NCBI GenBank assembly: GCA_003169975.1 | Contig: PNAA01000024.1 | Coordinates: forward strand, 1-64,000 | Direction of reading: 5' to 3' | Origin: Spartobacteria bacterium | GTDB lineage: Bacteria > Verrucomicrobiota > Verrucomicrobiia > Chthoniobacterales > UBA10450 | DNA length: 64,000 nucleotides | Part shown: one piece after another, positions 46,000 through 54,699 of the stretch | Layout: the number at the start of each line of letters is the position of its first letter | Position numbering within the stretch: the stretch's first letter is position 1 | Notes under the pieces: model-generated | The model's database searches: none | Seen by the model: the letters and a program-made list of their open reading frames with translations, nothing else | What the model was told of the DNA's origin: nothing | Position numbers and translations under genes: made by a program

Positions 46000-46740
46000 C
46001 TACTGGGCGCTTCCAATTTCCTTGAAGGTGGTGGCGATGCGCACTTCGTCAAACGCATAGGAGCCGTCGTTATTGCCCACATTGATACGGATCATATCCA
46101 AGCTAAAAAATGGCATCGTTAACGTTGCATCCGGCACCGGCGGCTCGATCGGGCCAGGGGTTGGATTAACGTAAAGACTTTGCGTCAGCGTGTGAAAATC
46201 GAGTTTCACCACCAGCCAGTCCGCCGCCGTAGTGCTCGGCGAGAAAGGCGTCAGCGCCCGCTGCCCGTTGTTGTTATCAATTCCGTAGACAAAGCTGTTA
46301 GAGATCAGGCCATAGCCGGAAAAGGAGTAACCCACCCCGAGGACCGCGTAGCCTGAAGTGGCCGCGTTCAGGTTCCGGATCAGAAAACCGATCCAAACAA
46401 TCCCGCGGTGAACGAAGGAGAGATTCGCCACGGCCTCGTCTCCAAACGTTCCGATATCGCTGAAGACGGCCGCACCCGGAGCAGAGAAAACATGTCGATA
46501 GCGCAGGCCGCTAAGCATAACCTGCGGATCTCCAGGCAGGACCCTGGTCCATCCAGTCTGCCCGGGAGGGCTGCCGGCCGGCGGACCATCACCCGAAAGA
46601 GATCCAACAGGGTATTGGAAACTGTCGGAGAAAAGCAGGTCACCGCGAGCGGTAGACATGCCGAACGTTAGACTCATCGCCGCACCGAGCGTGGCGAGGA
46701 GGAGACACCGAGAGGGCTGCTGTTTGATGGCTATTTTCAT
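46000..46740 (-). CDS. Secreted hypothetical protein with concanavalin-like fold
   Basis: About 246 residues. Signal peptide in MKIAIKQQPSRCLLLATLGA and AAMSLTFGMSTARG. The mature part begins LLFSDSFQYPVGSLSGDGPP, a start common to exported LamG/jelly-roll-like proteins of this lineage that are often annotated with PEP-CTERM tails. Further beta-strand segments are SFVHRGIVWIGFLIRNLNAA and WLVVKLDFHTLTQSLYVNPT. No PEP-CTERM sorting tail is present here. Function unknown. Confidence 0.6.
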   Translation of the reverse strand: MKIAIKQQPSRCLLLATLGAAMSLTFGMSTARGDLLFSDSFQYPVGSLSGDGPPAGSPPGQTGWTRVLPGDPQVMLSGLRYRHVFSAPGAAVFSDIGTFGDEAVANLSFVHRGIVWIGFLIRNLNAATSGYAVLGVGYSFSGYGLISNSFVYGIDNNNGQRALTPFSPSTTAADWLVVKLDFHTLTQSLYVNPTPGPIEPPVPDATLTMPFFSLDMIRINVGNNDGSYAFDEVRIATTFKEIGSAQ

Positions 46741-47155
46741 TAGCTTATTGTGCTGCTTACTGTTTGGTTTTTTGCTTCCGAAAGTGGAGCGCAGTCCTGG
46801 CACGCTTTACGCAGACTTTCAGCTTTTCGGACGGAGGTCGAGCTTTTCTTTCCCATTCTTGACGCGGCTTCGTGCGGCACAGTTGGAAATCCCAGCCACA
46901 GCAAAGCAGCGGATTGTCGGGGAAAGGTGCGTCCACAATGGTCTCAGTGACAGGTTCGTTCGAGTCCAGCCGGAAAATCGCGCCCTCGCGATCACGAAGG
47001 TTGCGCCTTGCTGCCTCACTTCTACAGGTCAGTCGCAATCTCTTCGCGCAGTAGGACGCTAAGACCGTGATCGAGGAGATCGCCGAGTTCATCCTCACTC
47101 ATGGTTAGCTGGATTGGACGATGGACATCCTTGCCTGAGCCGCGGAAACCAATTT
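46741..47155. other. Spacer with possible antitoxin remnant
   Basis: No intact gene. On the minus strand around 47,022-47,102 a short frame reads MSEDELGDLLDHGLSVLLRE, resembling the end of a small antitoxin, but nothing recognisable accompanies it. Confidence 0.35.
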
Positions 47156-47470
47156 GCAGGGGAGCTCGTCGCCTTCGCGGTCGCGGGCTGCGGGGAGGCG
47201 GTGTGCAGCCCACTGTGGACGTCGGCGCCGTCTGGGCTCGCCCTCTTCACGCCGACGATCGCCAACGGCGTCGTCTATGTCGGCGCGCTCGACTTCATCT
47301 ACACGCAAGGCGACGTGCTTGCGTACCCGACCACGTGCATCGACGGATGCGAGCCGCTCGCGACGCTCGTCCTGGGCGGAGCGAACGAGACGCCGGCCGC
47401 GGTCGCCGGCGGGCGTATCTACGCGACCACGGTGAACGGCAACATCGACTCGTTCGGCTTGGCGCTGTAG
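47156..47470 (+). pseudogene. 3' fragment of a PQQ-like beta-propeller gene
   Basis: The frame reads AGCGEAVCSPLWTSAPSGLA, TIANGVVYVGALDFIYTQGD, VLAYPTTCIDGCEPLATLVL and GANETPAAVAGGRIYATTVN then GNIDSFGLAL and stop. These are about two blades of a PQQ-binding-like propeller with VCSPLW and VVYVG blade markers. The 5' part is missing. The 3' end is duplicated at 45,471-45,567. Confidence 0.65.
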
Positions 47471-47610
47471 TAGTACGCCCTCACACGGTGTTTGGGACCG
47501 GTTGTCTTCCGGTGCCGAACTCGGCCATCAGCGCTCCCACCTGTCGGAGTCCAGTGCAGGAGTCGGAACGGGGTCTGATCTTTTCAGACGCGACTCCGTC
47601 GACGCCGACT

Positions 47611-47648
47611 TTTGAAAGCCCGGCCGTTGCTCCGCATCCGTTACGGCA
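47611..47648 (-). repeat. Mini-element W, copy 3
   Basis: TTTTGAAAGCCCGGCCG ... GTTACGGCAG, in the opposite orientation to the copy at 6,543. It lies in the 292-bp spacer before the acetyltransferase gene, which otherwise shows no gene. Confidence 0.5.
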
Positions 47649-47762
47649 GCTTTCAGAAGGTAGATGCCCCGCGACCCAGCACAGATCTGGGTGGGGCAAG
47701 GTGCCGTCGAATCGGACTGCACTGTAGAGAGGCTAAAGCCTCGGCCAAACTACACCATCGCA

Positions 47763-48281
47763 TCAGCTATTGGCGAACACGTTCACCTCGGCGGCGTCGG
47801 CCGTCAGTCGAGCCAGCCGCTCAAAGCGAAATCCGAGCTTCTCGAGAAGCGCGACTGACGCGTGATTGTCTGGGGAAGTGACGGCAAGCAGTCGCGACAT
47901 TCCAAAAGCGCATCGCCCGTAGTCCATGACTGCGGCGGCCGACTCGAAGGCAAACCCTTTACCCCAAAACGCCGGCAGGAAAGCAAACCCAAGATCAACA
48001 TCGTCCAATGAATCGCGCTTGATCAACCCGCAGATCCCAATGGGCTCGCCACTCTCTTTGAGCTCGACCAGATACAAGCCAAAGCCGAGACGTCGATACA
48101 TCGCAACTGGACCATTCTCGATGTAATGGCGAGCGTCTTCGACCGTGCGGACGCCCTTGTCACCGATATAGCGCAGCCACGACGGTTCATTCAAAAGCTG
48201 AAGCATAAACGTCGCATCGTCTGATTCGAGCCAGCGCAATGCGAGCCGCGCCGTCTCCAAAACCTTCACGTACGACTTCAC
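47763..48281 (-). CDS. GNAT-family N-acetyltransferase (RimJ/RimL-like)
   Basis: A 172-residue protein. The N-terminal VLETARLALRWLESDDATFM is typical of RimJ/RimL-like GNATs. IGICGLIKRDSLDDVDLGFA and FLPAFWGKGFAFESAAAVMD hold the acetyl-CoA binding strand-loop-helix (GKGFA in place of the usual Q/RxxGxG/A). SPDNHASVALLEKLGFRFER is the closing motif B. It probably acetylates a protein N-terminus or a small molecule. It stands alone on the minus strand. Confidence 0.8.
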   Translation of the reverse strand: MKSYVKVLETARLALRWLESDDATFMLQLLNEPSWLRYIGDKGVRTVEDARHYIENGPVAMYRRLGFGLYLVELKESGEPIGICGLIKRDSLDDVDLGFAFLPAFWGKGFAFESAAAVMDYGRCAFGMSRLLAVTSPDNHASVALLEKLGFRFERLARLTADAAEVNVFANS

Positions 48282-48690
48282 AGTTTCGTCACTCAGCGTT
48301 AGCGCTTCAAATCCGCCGCGATTTGATTGACTCGAACTGCCCCCAGTTCTCGGGCTGCGCCCCGCTTTGCATGTCTATGTCGCACCGCTCCCGCGGGCTC
48401 CATTGACTCGCAGTCGCCCGTATGCTCTCCCTTTCGGGTTTGCCCATCTATGTCGCGGCTTCCCATCACGCTCCATTCAGCGAACTGGGCGACTTCGAAA
48501 GTGTTCGCGAGCAGGCGATGGAACCCAAGTTTGCGCAGGTGATTCATGCTACACCTGCCTAAGCGATGCCGCCCATCCCGGCAAACCCGGCAGGAAGGAT
48601 CGAGACCCCTGCGAGCGGTTCCGCTAAGGCCCGATTCCTTTCTTTCTCCGCTGTCAAGATTTGTTGCCTGACCCCTATTCCCCCCTTCCG
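48282..48690. other. Spacer with mini-element X and E-repeat fragment
   Basis: A 172-codon minus-strand frame exists (48,299-48,817) but passes through repeat sequence and has no protein-like features. Element X copy 1 occupies 48,372-48,478. GCTGTCAAGATTTGTTGCC at about 48,653 then TGACCCC matches one end of the RAYT-type repeat E. Confidence 0.5.
48372..48478 (-). repeat. Mini-element X, copy 1
   Basis: Reverse-oriented full copy with an extra half unit. In the element's own direction it reads AATGGAGC, CGCGACATAGA, ACCCGAAAGGGAGAGC, GCGAGTCAATGGAGC and GCGACATAGAC, which is the same order as the copy at 61,761-61,871. Confidence 0.65.
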
Positions 48691-49158
48691 CTAGGGATGA
48701 TGGAAACCGGAGAAAATCCCGCTGAGCAAGCTTCCAAAGATCGCCATGATGGTGAAGAGGAGAATGATCAACACGGGAATAAAGCAGCAAAAGACGAGGA
48801 ACGCCGCCGCCGCCCATTTGAAGAGAAGTTTGACGATGGAGAGGAAAGGAAGGTCGATATCAACGAGCTTCACGGCTGAGCCGGCGGGAACCTTTCGGGT
48901 GGGCAGGGAAGGTGGAGAGGATCGCGCGCCGTAGATCGGTGAATCTTCCGACCGGACTAACGGGGAGGTAGGCGCCGGCAATTGCGTTCCGTATTTCAAG
49001 TTCGGCAAATAATCATCAATCGTCTTCCACGCGCCAGTGGTCCCGAGCCGGCAAGGCGTGTTCCGATCCACCCGGCCGTCCGCGAAAAGCTGCGATACCT
49101 GTTCTTCGGAGTACGGTCCTTCTTCGCGATCGTAAAGTTTGAGGAGGTAGGAGTTCAT
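48691..49158 (-). CDS. GYF_2 (DUF4339) domain membrane protein
   Basis: A 155-residue protein. N-terminal GYF_2 domain (YLLKLYDREEGPYSEEQVSQ, then GRVDRNTPCRLGTTGAWKTI), a proline-rich linker, and a strongly hydrophobic C-terminal helix pair (LLFKWAAAAFLVFCCFIPVL, IILLFTIMAIFGSLLSGIF). GYF_2 domains are thought to bind proline-rich peptides. The start overlaps the stop of the upstream nuclease-like gene by four bases, so the two are probably coupled. Confidence 0.78.
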   Translation of the reverse strand: MNSYLLKLYDREEGPYSEEQVSQLFADGRVDRNTPCRLGTTGAWKTIDDYLPNLKYGTQLPAPTSPLVRSEDSPIYGARSSPPSLPTRKVPAGSAVKLVDIDLPFLSIVKLLFKWAAAAFLVFCCFIPVLIILLFTIMAIFGSLLSGIFSGFHHP

Positions 49159-49679
49159 GTTCCGTGCGCTTTGTAATAAGCGACAATCTCAGCGAGATCG
49201 CCCCCAGCCGACGCGGAGAACGCTCCTCGTTTCGAGAGGCTCGACAGGATTGCGTGAAACGGATGCAAAATCACTCCTTCACGTGCAAAAACCTCCAGCT
49301 CGTGCGGATCGCGGACGTTTGCATGGACGAAATGAAAAACCCAGGCGACGCCCGGCCAAAGTTGTTCTCGCATCGCCACTTTCGCCTGAGCGCGAAATTT
49401 CGCCACGACCCACTCCTTTGCACAGGCCTCGACCTCTTCCACGGAGCGCTTGCGGGCGGAGAGTCGGCCGGTCGGCGAAGCCTTTGGAAGCTTGGCGATA
49501 AATCCGATTGGTCGAAAGCTGATCTGCACTTCGACATGCCATCCAACGATTGTCCCGTTAGGGTCTGCTCGCACGGCGAGCAAATCCATCTCATCGACGC
49601 CGTGCTTGACGCCACGGATCGTGAAGAAGCCTTCCCTGTTTAGCCACTCTTCGACCAGACTTTCAGCGAGGAGAGCCAT
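49155..49679 (-). CDS. Possible PD-(D/E)XK-like nuclease
   Basis: A 174-residue unrecognised product. N-terminal part VEEWLNREGFFTIRGVKHGV, DEMDLLAVRADPNGTIVGWH, VEVQISFRPIGF has the pattern helix, glycine-rich hairpin, D...(x)...VEVQ seen in PD-(D/E)XK nucleases (acidic residue, then E-x-Q/K). This is inference from motif spacing only. It lies between the restriction-modification debris and a GYF_2 protein and overlaps the latter. Confidence 0.5.
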   Translation of the reverse strand: MALLAESLVEEWLNREGFFTIRGVKHGVDEMDLLAVRADPNGTIVGWHVEVQISFRPIGFIAKLPKASPTGRLSARKRSVEEVEACAKEWVVAKFRAQAKVAMREQLWPGVAWVFHFVHANVRDPHELEVFAREGVILHPFHAILSSLSKRGAFSASAGGDLAEIVAYYKAHGT

Positions 49680-49688
49680 GTTATTTTT

Positions 49689-50170
49689 TCAAATCATTCG
49701 CAATTTCGGAGAATTGGGCGAGGGCGCTTGTAGGTCTTCGGTGATGTCGGCGGCGATGATTTCGGGGGCGGGGAGGTTGGCGCTGTCTTCGAGGGCTTCG
49801 TCTTTGAGCCAGAAGATGTCGAGGTTGATCTTGTCGCGCTTGATTAGCTCTTCGTAGTCGTAGGACCGCCAGCGGCCTTTATCGTTTTTTTCGGTCCAGG
49901 TCGGCTTTCGCTCGTGGCGGTTCTTCGGGTTGTAGCAGGCGACGAAGTCGTCGAGGTCGTTGCGTTTGAGCGTATTTTGATCAGCGCTGCAGCGCTGCCC
50001 CTTCGGGCTGGCATTCACCAGTCTATGTCGCAGTTGCTCCATTCCTTGAGCGTGACTGCCCGTCGCGAAGTGACAAGTCCAAAAAGAAAAGGCACTCTCG
50101 CAGAGCCGCCGTCGGCGGATAAATGGAGGTTCGTGCGCAAATCGTAAATCCAAAGTTTCTGTGTCCACGG
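49689..50170 (-). pseudogene. hsdM: 3' part of a type I DNA methyltransferase gene (hsdM)
   Basis: The last 75 codons read FVACYNPKNRHERKPTWTEK, RWRSYDYEELIKRDKINLDI and FWLKDEALEDSANLPAPEII, the normal C-terminal part of an HsdM of the N-6 adenine type. About 60 codons upstream, another frame reads PWTQKLWIYDLRTNLHL, which should directly precede it. Mini-element X (49,981-50,044) and other sequence separate the two. The upstream part of the gene lies at 51,163-52,245. Confidence 0.75.
49981..50044 (-). repeat. Mini-element X, copy 2 (inside hsdM)
   Basis: Contains GCCCCTTCGGGCTGG, GTCTATGTCGC and GCTCCATTC. It sits exactly where HsdM homology is interrupted, so its insertion is visible. 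Confidence 0.65.
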
Positions 50171-50184
50171 CTCTTGCCTCCCCA

Positions 50185-50235
50185 GGCTATGCTATTTTGC
50201 CGCCCTTGTTGATGAAGCGCGCTATCGCAGGCATT
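50185..50235 (+). repeat. Mini-element Z, first copy (pair with 51,011)
   Basis: GGCTATGC, TTTGCCGCCCT, TTGAT, AAGCGCGCTATCGCAGGC and ATTC. The same order occurs at 51,011-51,062. Both lie in hsdM debris, one on each side of the toxin-antitoxin pair. Confidence 0.5.
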
Positions 50236-50397
50236 CTCTGCGCGAGGTTGCGGTCGAAGAGCTGAAGCCGCGGGGCAGCGGCGAATCAGACGGGCAGGCC
50301 GAGAGGCTGAGCGAGCGGGAGAGAACGAATCAAGAGGACGTTCGCCTAATGCCAGTCCGGCTCGGACCTCCTTGGGCGTAGAAGATGCCAGTGGGCA

Positions 50398-50724
50398 TCA
50401 AGACTCGGGAATAAATATCAACGTGCGGGTTTTCGCTTTTGGCAGGGTCGCCAGCAGTTGATTCATCAACGGACGAGTATCGTCGAGCCGATTAGACTTC
50501 GCCCGCAACGCGATGACTGCGATAGCGTAACGCGCGAGGTTTTGCTGATGCACCATGTTGCCATCCATGGTGATAAGCGCGTCGAAGTCTGCCTCAACGG
50601 CTTTTCGTAACAGTTCGCCATTCTGAATTCCGGCCCAGCCCAACAACGGCACGGATTCAACCTCATGCCCCGGCAAATCACGGCGCAGACGCCAGTCGAG
50701 ATTCTCGTCCAGCAGGATACGCAT
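50398..50724 (-). CDS. DUF5615 PIN-like toxin
   Basis: A 108-residue protein beginning MRILLDENLDWRLRRDLPGH, with acidic PIN-like positions (DEN; DFDALITMDGN) and a final IFIPES. DUF5615 proteins are Mut7-C/PIN-like and are the usual partners of DUF433 antitoxins. The start overlaps the antitoxin stop by one base. The pair interrupts the hsdM pseudogene region. The RNase role is inferred from the family. Confidence 0.82.
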   Translation of the reverse strand: MRILLDENLDWRLRRDLPGHEVESVPLLGWAGIQNGELLRKAVEADFDALITMDGNMVHQQNLARYAIAVIALRAKSNRLDDTRPLMNQLLATLPKAKTRTLIFIPES

Positions 50725-50936
50725 CAGGGCGCGGCGAGAACATGCGCCCGCGATTCCTCGAGCAACGCGATGACCTGCTCGCGCTTCACGCTCGGGAAAC
50801 CCTCCAGAAACTGCTGGATCGAGTCTCCCGCTTCCAGGTGATCAAACAGGCTCTTCGCCGGCACCCGCGTGCCAGCAAACACCGGCTCGCCTCCGAGCAC
50901 CTCAGGACTTTGCGTAACGACTCTGCTCATAGCCAA
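50724..50936 (-). CDS. DUF433 antitoxin
   Basis: A 70-residue protein with the DUF433 signature PEVLGGEPVFAGTRVPAKSL, FDHLEAGDSIQQFLEGFPSV and REQVIALLEESRAHVLAA. It is a winged-helix-type DNA-binding antitoxin encoded directly before the DUF5615 toxin, probably autoregulating the pair. Confidence 0.82.
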   Translation of the reverse strand: MAMSRVVTQSPEVLGGEPVFAGTRVPAKSLFDHLEAGDSIQQFLEGFPSVKREQVIALLEESRAHVLAAP

Positions 50937-51010
50937 AGATTAACCTCAAATGATCGGAATGCCAGCAAACCTGCTTGGGTAATGCGCGGCGGATGGTTTG
51001 CCTTCACCAA

Positions 51011-51062
51011 GGCTATGCAAGTTTGCCGCCCTCTTGATAAACGCGCTTTCGCGCAGGCATTC
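51011..51062 (+). repeat. Mini-element Z, second copy
   Basis: Partner of 50,185-50,235. It begins GGCTATGCAAGTTTGCCGCC and ends CGCGCAGGCATTC. Confidence 0.5.
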
Positions 51063-51080
51063 GCCGGCGCCGCCTTCGAA

Positions 51081-51135
51081 GAATGGAGCCGCAAGGTCGC
51101 GAGCGACATAGACAGCGCAGAGCGCTGGGCGAAGG
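51081..51135 (+). repeat. Mini-element X, copy 7 (partial)
   Basis: GAATGGAGCCGC, GCGAGCGACATAGAC, then a diverged AGCGCAGAGCGCTGGG core. It adjoins the break in hsdM after the PDNVL codons. Confidence 0.55.
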
Positions 51136-51501
51136 CCGACTGAGCGGGGGCGAGGGAGTCAAGACGTTATCAGGCAACACCACCGCGGCGCGGCTGTGCT
51201 GCTTGAGGATGGTGAAGATGTGCTGGAGGAAATTGAGCTGCAATGCCAGTGCGGCTCGCCCTTACTCGCGCTCGCCCAGACTGCCTGCGCGGTAGCGCAC
51301 TTAAGAAAAGAGGGAGGCCAATCCGCAGAGCCGCAGTGGCGGCAAATTGTCGCGGTTGATGATGAGCGATTGCCGCGAAGTGCGCGGCGCTGGGGTTAGC
51401 CCTGTTTCATCGAACGGCTCTCCCGAGCCAAGCCAGTCCTTTGAGGTCTCGCCCGCTTCGTTGACGATGGTGACGCTGCTCTTCTTGCCGAAGGGCATGG
51501 G

Positions 51502-51575
51502 GGATTATCCCGCGTTGAGGCGGGCTCTGCGGTTAGGCTTTTCGTTGTTTAATTGCGCTTCCGCGCATGGCAGTG
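51502..51575. repeat. Mini-element Y, copy 1 (inside hsdM)
   Basis: TTATCCCGCGTTGAGGCGGG, CTCTGCG, a variable middle, and GCGCTTCCGCGCATGGCAGTG. It matches 58,896-58,969. It carries two small hairpins. Confidence 0.6.
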
Positions 51576-51583
51576 GCCAGGAC

Positions 51584-51657
51584 AATCGAGCCGCGGGGAC
51601 GCGAGCGAGATGGACGATAGCCCGAAGGGTGAGCAGATGGGAAGATGCGAATCAATG
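51584..51657 (+). repeat. Mini-element X, copy 3 (inside hsdM)
   Basis: AATCGAGCCGCGGGGACGCG, AGCGAGATGGACGATAGC, CCGAAGGGTGAGC, GATGCGAATCAATG. It is inserted between the KHGEYDI and PFGKKSS codons of hsdM, directly next to element Y1. Confidence 0.65.
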
Positions 51658-52309
51658 TCGTATTCGCCGTGCTTCGCGGCGAGCGCGTCCTTGGTCACGA
51701 CCGACAAACCGGATTCCAATGTCTGGCCGTCCGCCTCCGACCCGATGCCGTGGAGGAGCAGGTTCATCGCGCAGAGCCGCGTGACGCTGTCCACCAGCTC
51801 GATGCCGAGGAAGGTGCCGCTTTTGAGCTTCTTTTTTTGCGCCCGGTCGAGCTGATAATGCTTCGCGATATATCATGCGCCACGAGCAGGAAACCGCCCG
51901 TGCCGCAGGCCGGATCGCAAATCGTCTGGCCCGGCTGCGGGGCGACCGTGTCTACCATCGCGGCGATGAGCGGGCGCGGGGTGAAGTATTGGCCCGCGCC
52001 GCCTTTCACGTCCTCGGCGTTCTTTTGCAGCAACCCCTCGTAGGCGTCGCCCTTCACGTCGGCGGAAAGGCTGGACCATTGTTCCTTGTCGATCAGGTCC
52101 ACGATGAGCCGGCGCAGCTTCGCCGGGTCCTGGATTTTGTTTTGCGCCTTGCGAAAGATGACGCCCAGCATGCCCGACCGCTTGCCGAGTTCCCCCAGCG
52201 TATGCATGGACCAAGCCCCTCTTTCAATCTTGTCTCGCACGTCGCATCTCATCTTCCTGATCGACACAAGATGAGAATCTGGCAACTTTCCTCCGTTGCC
52301 AGATTTGCA

Positions 52310-54697
52310 ATGAGCGAGGAGATACCTGAAGGAGCTTTCGACATGAGTTTACTGCCGACGGGGGGCAGAAATAATTTTTGGTTTCGACGGCCTTCGTCTT
52401 CGACGGCGGTAGTGTTTGTCCACGGCGTGTTGTCCGATAGTCGATCATGCTGGCTTGCGAAAAAAGACGCGGAGGACGTGTATTGGCCACGTCTACTCGC
52501 GGAAGATAAGAGATTCCGCGATGTCGGAATTTTCATGGGCGGCTACTACACCACTATCGACGCCGGCCGTTACGAAATACGTAACGCAGCGGATGAATTA
52601 TTGGCGGCTCTCGGCCGAGATAGAGACTCCTCGGTGCTCGCCAACGATCGCATTATTTTCGTTTGCCACAGCACCGGCGGCATAGTCGTCCGTTACATCC
52701 TGACTCACAACACGCACCTGTTCTCGGAAAAAGAAATCGGCCTCGTGCTAATCGCGTCGCCATCCTTTGGGTCACGGTGGGCGAATAAGCTGTCATTGCT
52801 CTCTTGGATCTATGGACATAGCGTGGGGAAACAATTACGTGCCGGTAACTGGACCCTTAAGGAGATAGACGCGCAGTTCAAGAACCTAGTCAATGAACGG
52901 AGGATTCCAGGGTTGGTCGGAATCGAAGCTTACGAAAACCACTTCATTCTCCATCGGAAGTGGTTACCGGACCGCCAAGTCGTCGTAACGGAAGAATCAG
53001 CTGGCCGTTATTTCGGCGCGCCTATCCTTCTGCGCAATACCGATCATTTCAGCAGCGTAAAACCTACGGATCGTGAGCATCCGTCATACGAACTATTAGT
53101 CGACTTCCTCGAAAAACATTTTGGGGCGGACCGGGAGAGGACGGCACTAAGCGGAGCCCAGATCGTCTCCTTTGTTTTCGAAACGCAACCCACATATCCC
53201 CGTCTGAAGTTTTCCGTCACGAACGTTAGCAAGCAGCACGTACAGATCACAAATTTGCGGGTTTTTAAAGTTGCCGCGATGAAGGATGAGCACTCTTCTT
53301 TCCGCCATCTCATGGGTCCGAGGATGAAGCTGGACTTCAACTTAAAGGCGGCCCCAGAGGGCATTGGCGAGGAGTTATTGGAGGATCGGGTTTCTGATCT
53401 CGTGCCCGGAGCATCGGAAGCATTCGAAATAACGCTGGAAGTGGAGAACATGGTGGCGCTCATCGACTTCGAGGCCGAATGCGTGACAGCATCGTCGAGG
53501 ACACCGAGAACCGCGCGACCGAGCACTGTCGCGCTTGTTCATGCGCCAACCGAACAAGATCCCGGGCAAATTGCGGTAATGGAGCGGCGATCGTTGTGGA
53601 ACGCCATGCTTACTGAAACAGCAACAGTACCGTGGCGGCAATGCGGTTATCAGGACTGCCGCACCCATGAATTAGTATTGTTCCGCGGCGCCGCTACGCT
53701 CAGTTTTGATGATCCTGAACGCGGCTGGGAACTGTTGCGATCAACATTCGAGAAATCTGGGACCTTCGGTTTCATTCTGGCGTCTTATGCCGATGGCCTC
53801 AGACAGGGGTTTGTGTCGGAATCGGTGAAAGCTTTTCTTTCCGACTTCATCTCCGACCCCAAAAACATAAAGCGACTTGGGATCACAGATATCGAGGTGC
53901 CAGCGGTGACGATTAGTAGAGCGCTGGCTGATGCGACGACGAAAATCAAGGGCGGACCTTCATCGGAACGCGGGAGCTACGAGCTCGGATTGGCCGATCG
54001 CCTGTTAGAAGTATCCACCGTGATTGACGAGCCTGATGATGAGCAGTCATCAGCGACATTTTCTGAGGCGGGTTTCCAACGGCACATGCAGCAGGTCTCA
54101 GGGAACGTTACTCGAAAGGATCTGCTGCTGCGCATCGCTCAACAGTTTGGTGAAGGCGCACTGGAGTTCCTCATCGCAACACTTGTCGCTCAGCCTCATT
54201 TGTTTCACGAAATTCACGACCTGCTGAATGCGCTGACCAATCAAAGAAAAAGCATCATTCGGCATGATGAAGCGGTGGTTGTCGCGGAATGGTGGGACTG
54301 GTGGGTATGCAATAAATCAGCAAGATACTCGTCCCTGTCATGGACAGAGTGGTGTCCGCGTCTCGCCAAAGCCTATGAAGCTTTCCGGGCCACCGACTCT
54401 CGCGCCCTCGCGAACTTTGTCTTGGACGAAGACGAAGTCGTGAGATTTGCGGCGGCGAGATCCTCTGCCATAGAACCGCGCCATCTGGAGATCTTAGCCA
54501 GAGACGCACGCCCTATGATTCGGCTGAGCGTTGTCGAGAATCCGCTCACCCCGATAGAGCTTCTCAAGCTACTTGTGCACGATCAAAACTCGATTGTTCG
54601 GCGGTGGGTTTCAACGCACCGAAGCGCAGATGAGGACATCCTGGCGACGTTGAAAAACGATCCGGTAGAAGCCGTCCGAAAGTTCCTAGAACATTGA
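52310..54697 (+). CDS. Alpha/beta-hydrolase (SERAC1/DUF676-like lipase) with C-terminal repeat domain
   Basis: About 795 residues. The N-terminal hydrolase (about 30-260) has an oxyanion segment STAVVFVHGVLSDSRSCW, a nucleophile elbow FVCHSTGGIVVRYIL (Ser121) and a catalytic His in LRNTDHFSSVKPTDREHPSY, as in eukaryotic-like lipases. A beta-rich middle follows (270-430). The rest is helical and ends in leucine-rich-variant repeats (IEPRHLEILARDARPMIRLS; NPLTPIELLKLLVHDQNSIV). The gene is AT-richer than its neighbours, is bounded on both sides by hsdM fragments, and faces a metallophosphoesterase-STAND gene. A phospholipase-type immune effector is possible but unproven. Starts at 52,271 and 52,343 are alternatives. 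Confidence 0.7.
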   Translation: MSEEIPEGAFDMSLLPTGGRNNFWFRRPSSSTAVVFVHGVLSDSRSCWLAKKDAEDVYWPRLLAEDKRFRDVGIFMGGYYTTIDAGRYEIRNAADELLAALGRDRDSSVLANDRIIFVCHSTGGIVVRYILTHNTHLFSEKEIGLVLIASPSFGSRWANKLSLLSWIYGHSVGKQLRAGNWTLKEIDAQFKNLVNERRIPGLVGIEAYENHFILHRKWLPDRQVVVTEESAGRYFGAPILLRNTDHFSSVKPTDREHPSYELLVDFLEKHFGADRERTALSGAQIVSFVFETQPTYPRLKFSVTNVSKQHVQITNLRVFKVAAMKDEHSSFRHLMGPRMKLDFNLKAAPEGIGEELLEDRVSDLVPGASEAFEITLEVENMVALIDFEAECVTASSRTPRTARPSTVALVHAPTEQDPGQIAVMERRSLWNAMLTETATVPWRQCGYQDCRTHELVLFRGAATLSFDDPERGWELLRSTFEKSGTFGFILASYADGLRQGFVSESVKAFLSDFISDPKNIKRLGITDIEVPAVTISRALADATTKIKGGPSSERGSYELGLADRLLEVSTVIDEPDDEQSSATFSEAGFQRHMQQVSGNVTRKDLLLRIAQQFGEGALEFLIATLVAQPHLFHEIHDLLNALTNQRKSIIRHDEAVVVAEWWDWWVCNKSARYSSLSWTEWCPRLAKAYEAFRATDSRALANFVLDEDEVVRFAAARSSAIEPRHLEILARDARPMIRLSVVENPLTPIELLKLLVHDQNSIVRRWVSTHRSADEDILATLKNDPVEAVRKFLEH

Positions 54698-54699
54698 TG

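Larger units (their letters stand above)
51163..52245 (-). pseudogene. hsdM: Type I DNA methyltransferase gene (hsdM), central part, interrupted
   Basis: Homology runs in pieces from right to left: WSMHTLGELGKRSGMLGVIF, KAQNKIQDPAKLRRLIVDLI, GAGQYFTPRPLIAAMVDTVA, DPACGTGGFLLVAHD (SAM motif I), then VTRLCAMNLLLHGIGSEADG and KHGEYDI. Elements X3 and Y1 interrupt just before PFGKKSSVTIVNEAG (the NPPF motif region). QLNFLQHIFTILKQHSRAAV and VLPDNVL follow after another break. Several frameshifts occur. The N-terminal ~130 residues are missing at the junction with the alpha/beta-hydrolase gene. Confidence 0.8.

Noticed and set aside
48299-48817. A 172-codon minus-strand frame
   Set aside because: It runs through mini-element X and the E-repeat fragment, overlaps the GYF_2 gene, and shows no protein-like pattern.
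51875-52309. N-terminal extension of the alpha/beta-hydrolase frame
   Set aside because: This stretch is the antisense of hsdM homology, so the true start lies at or after 52,271.
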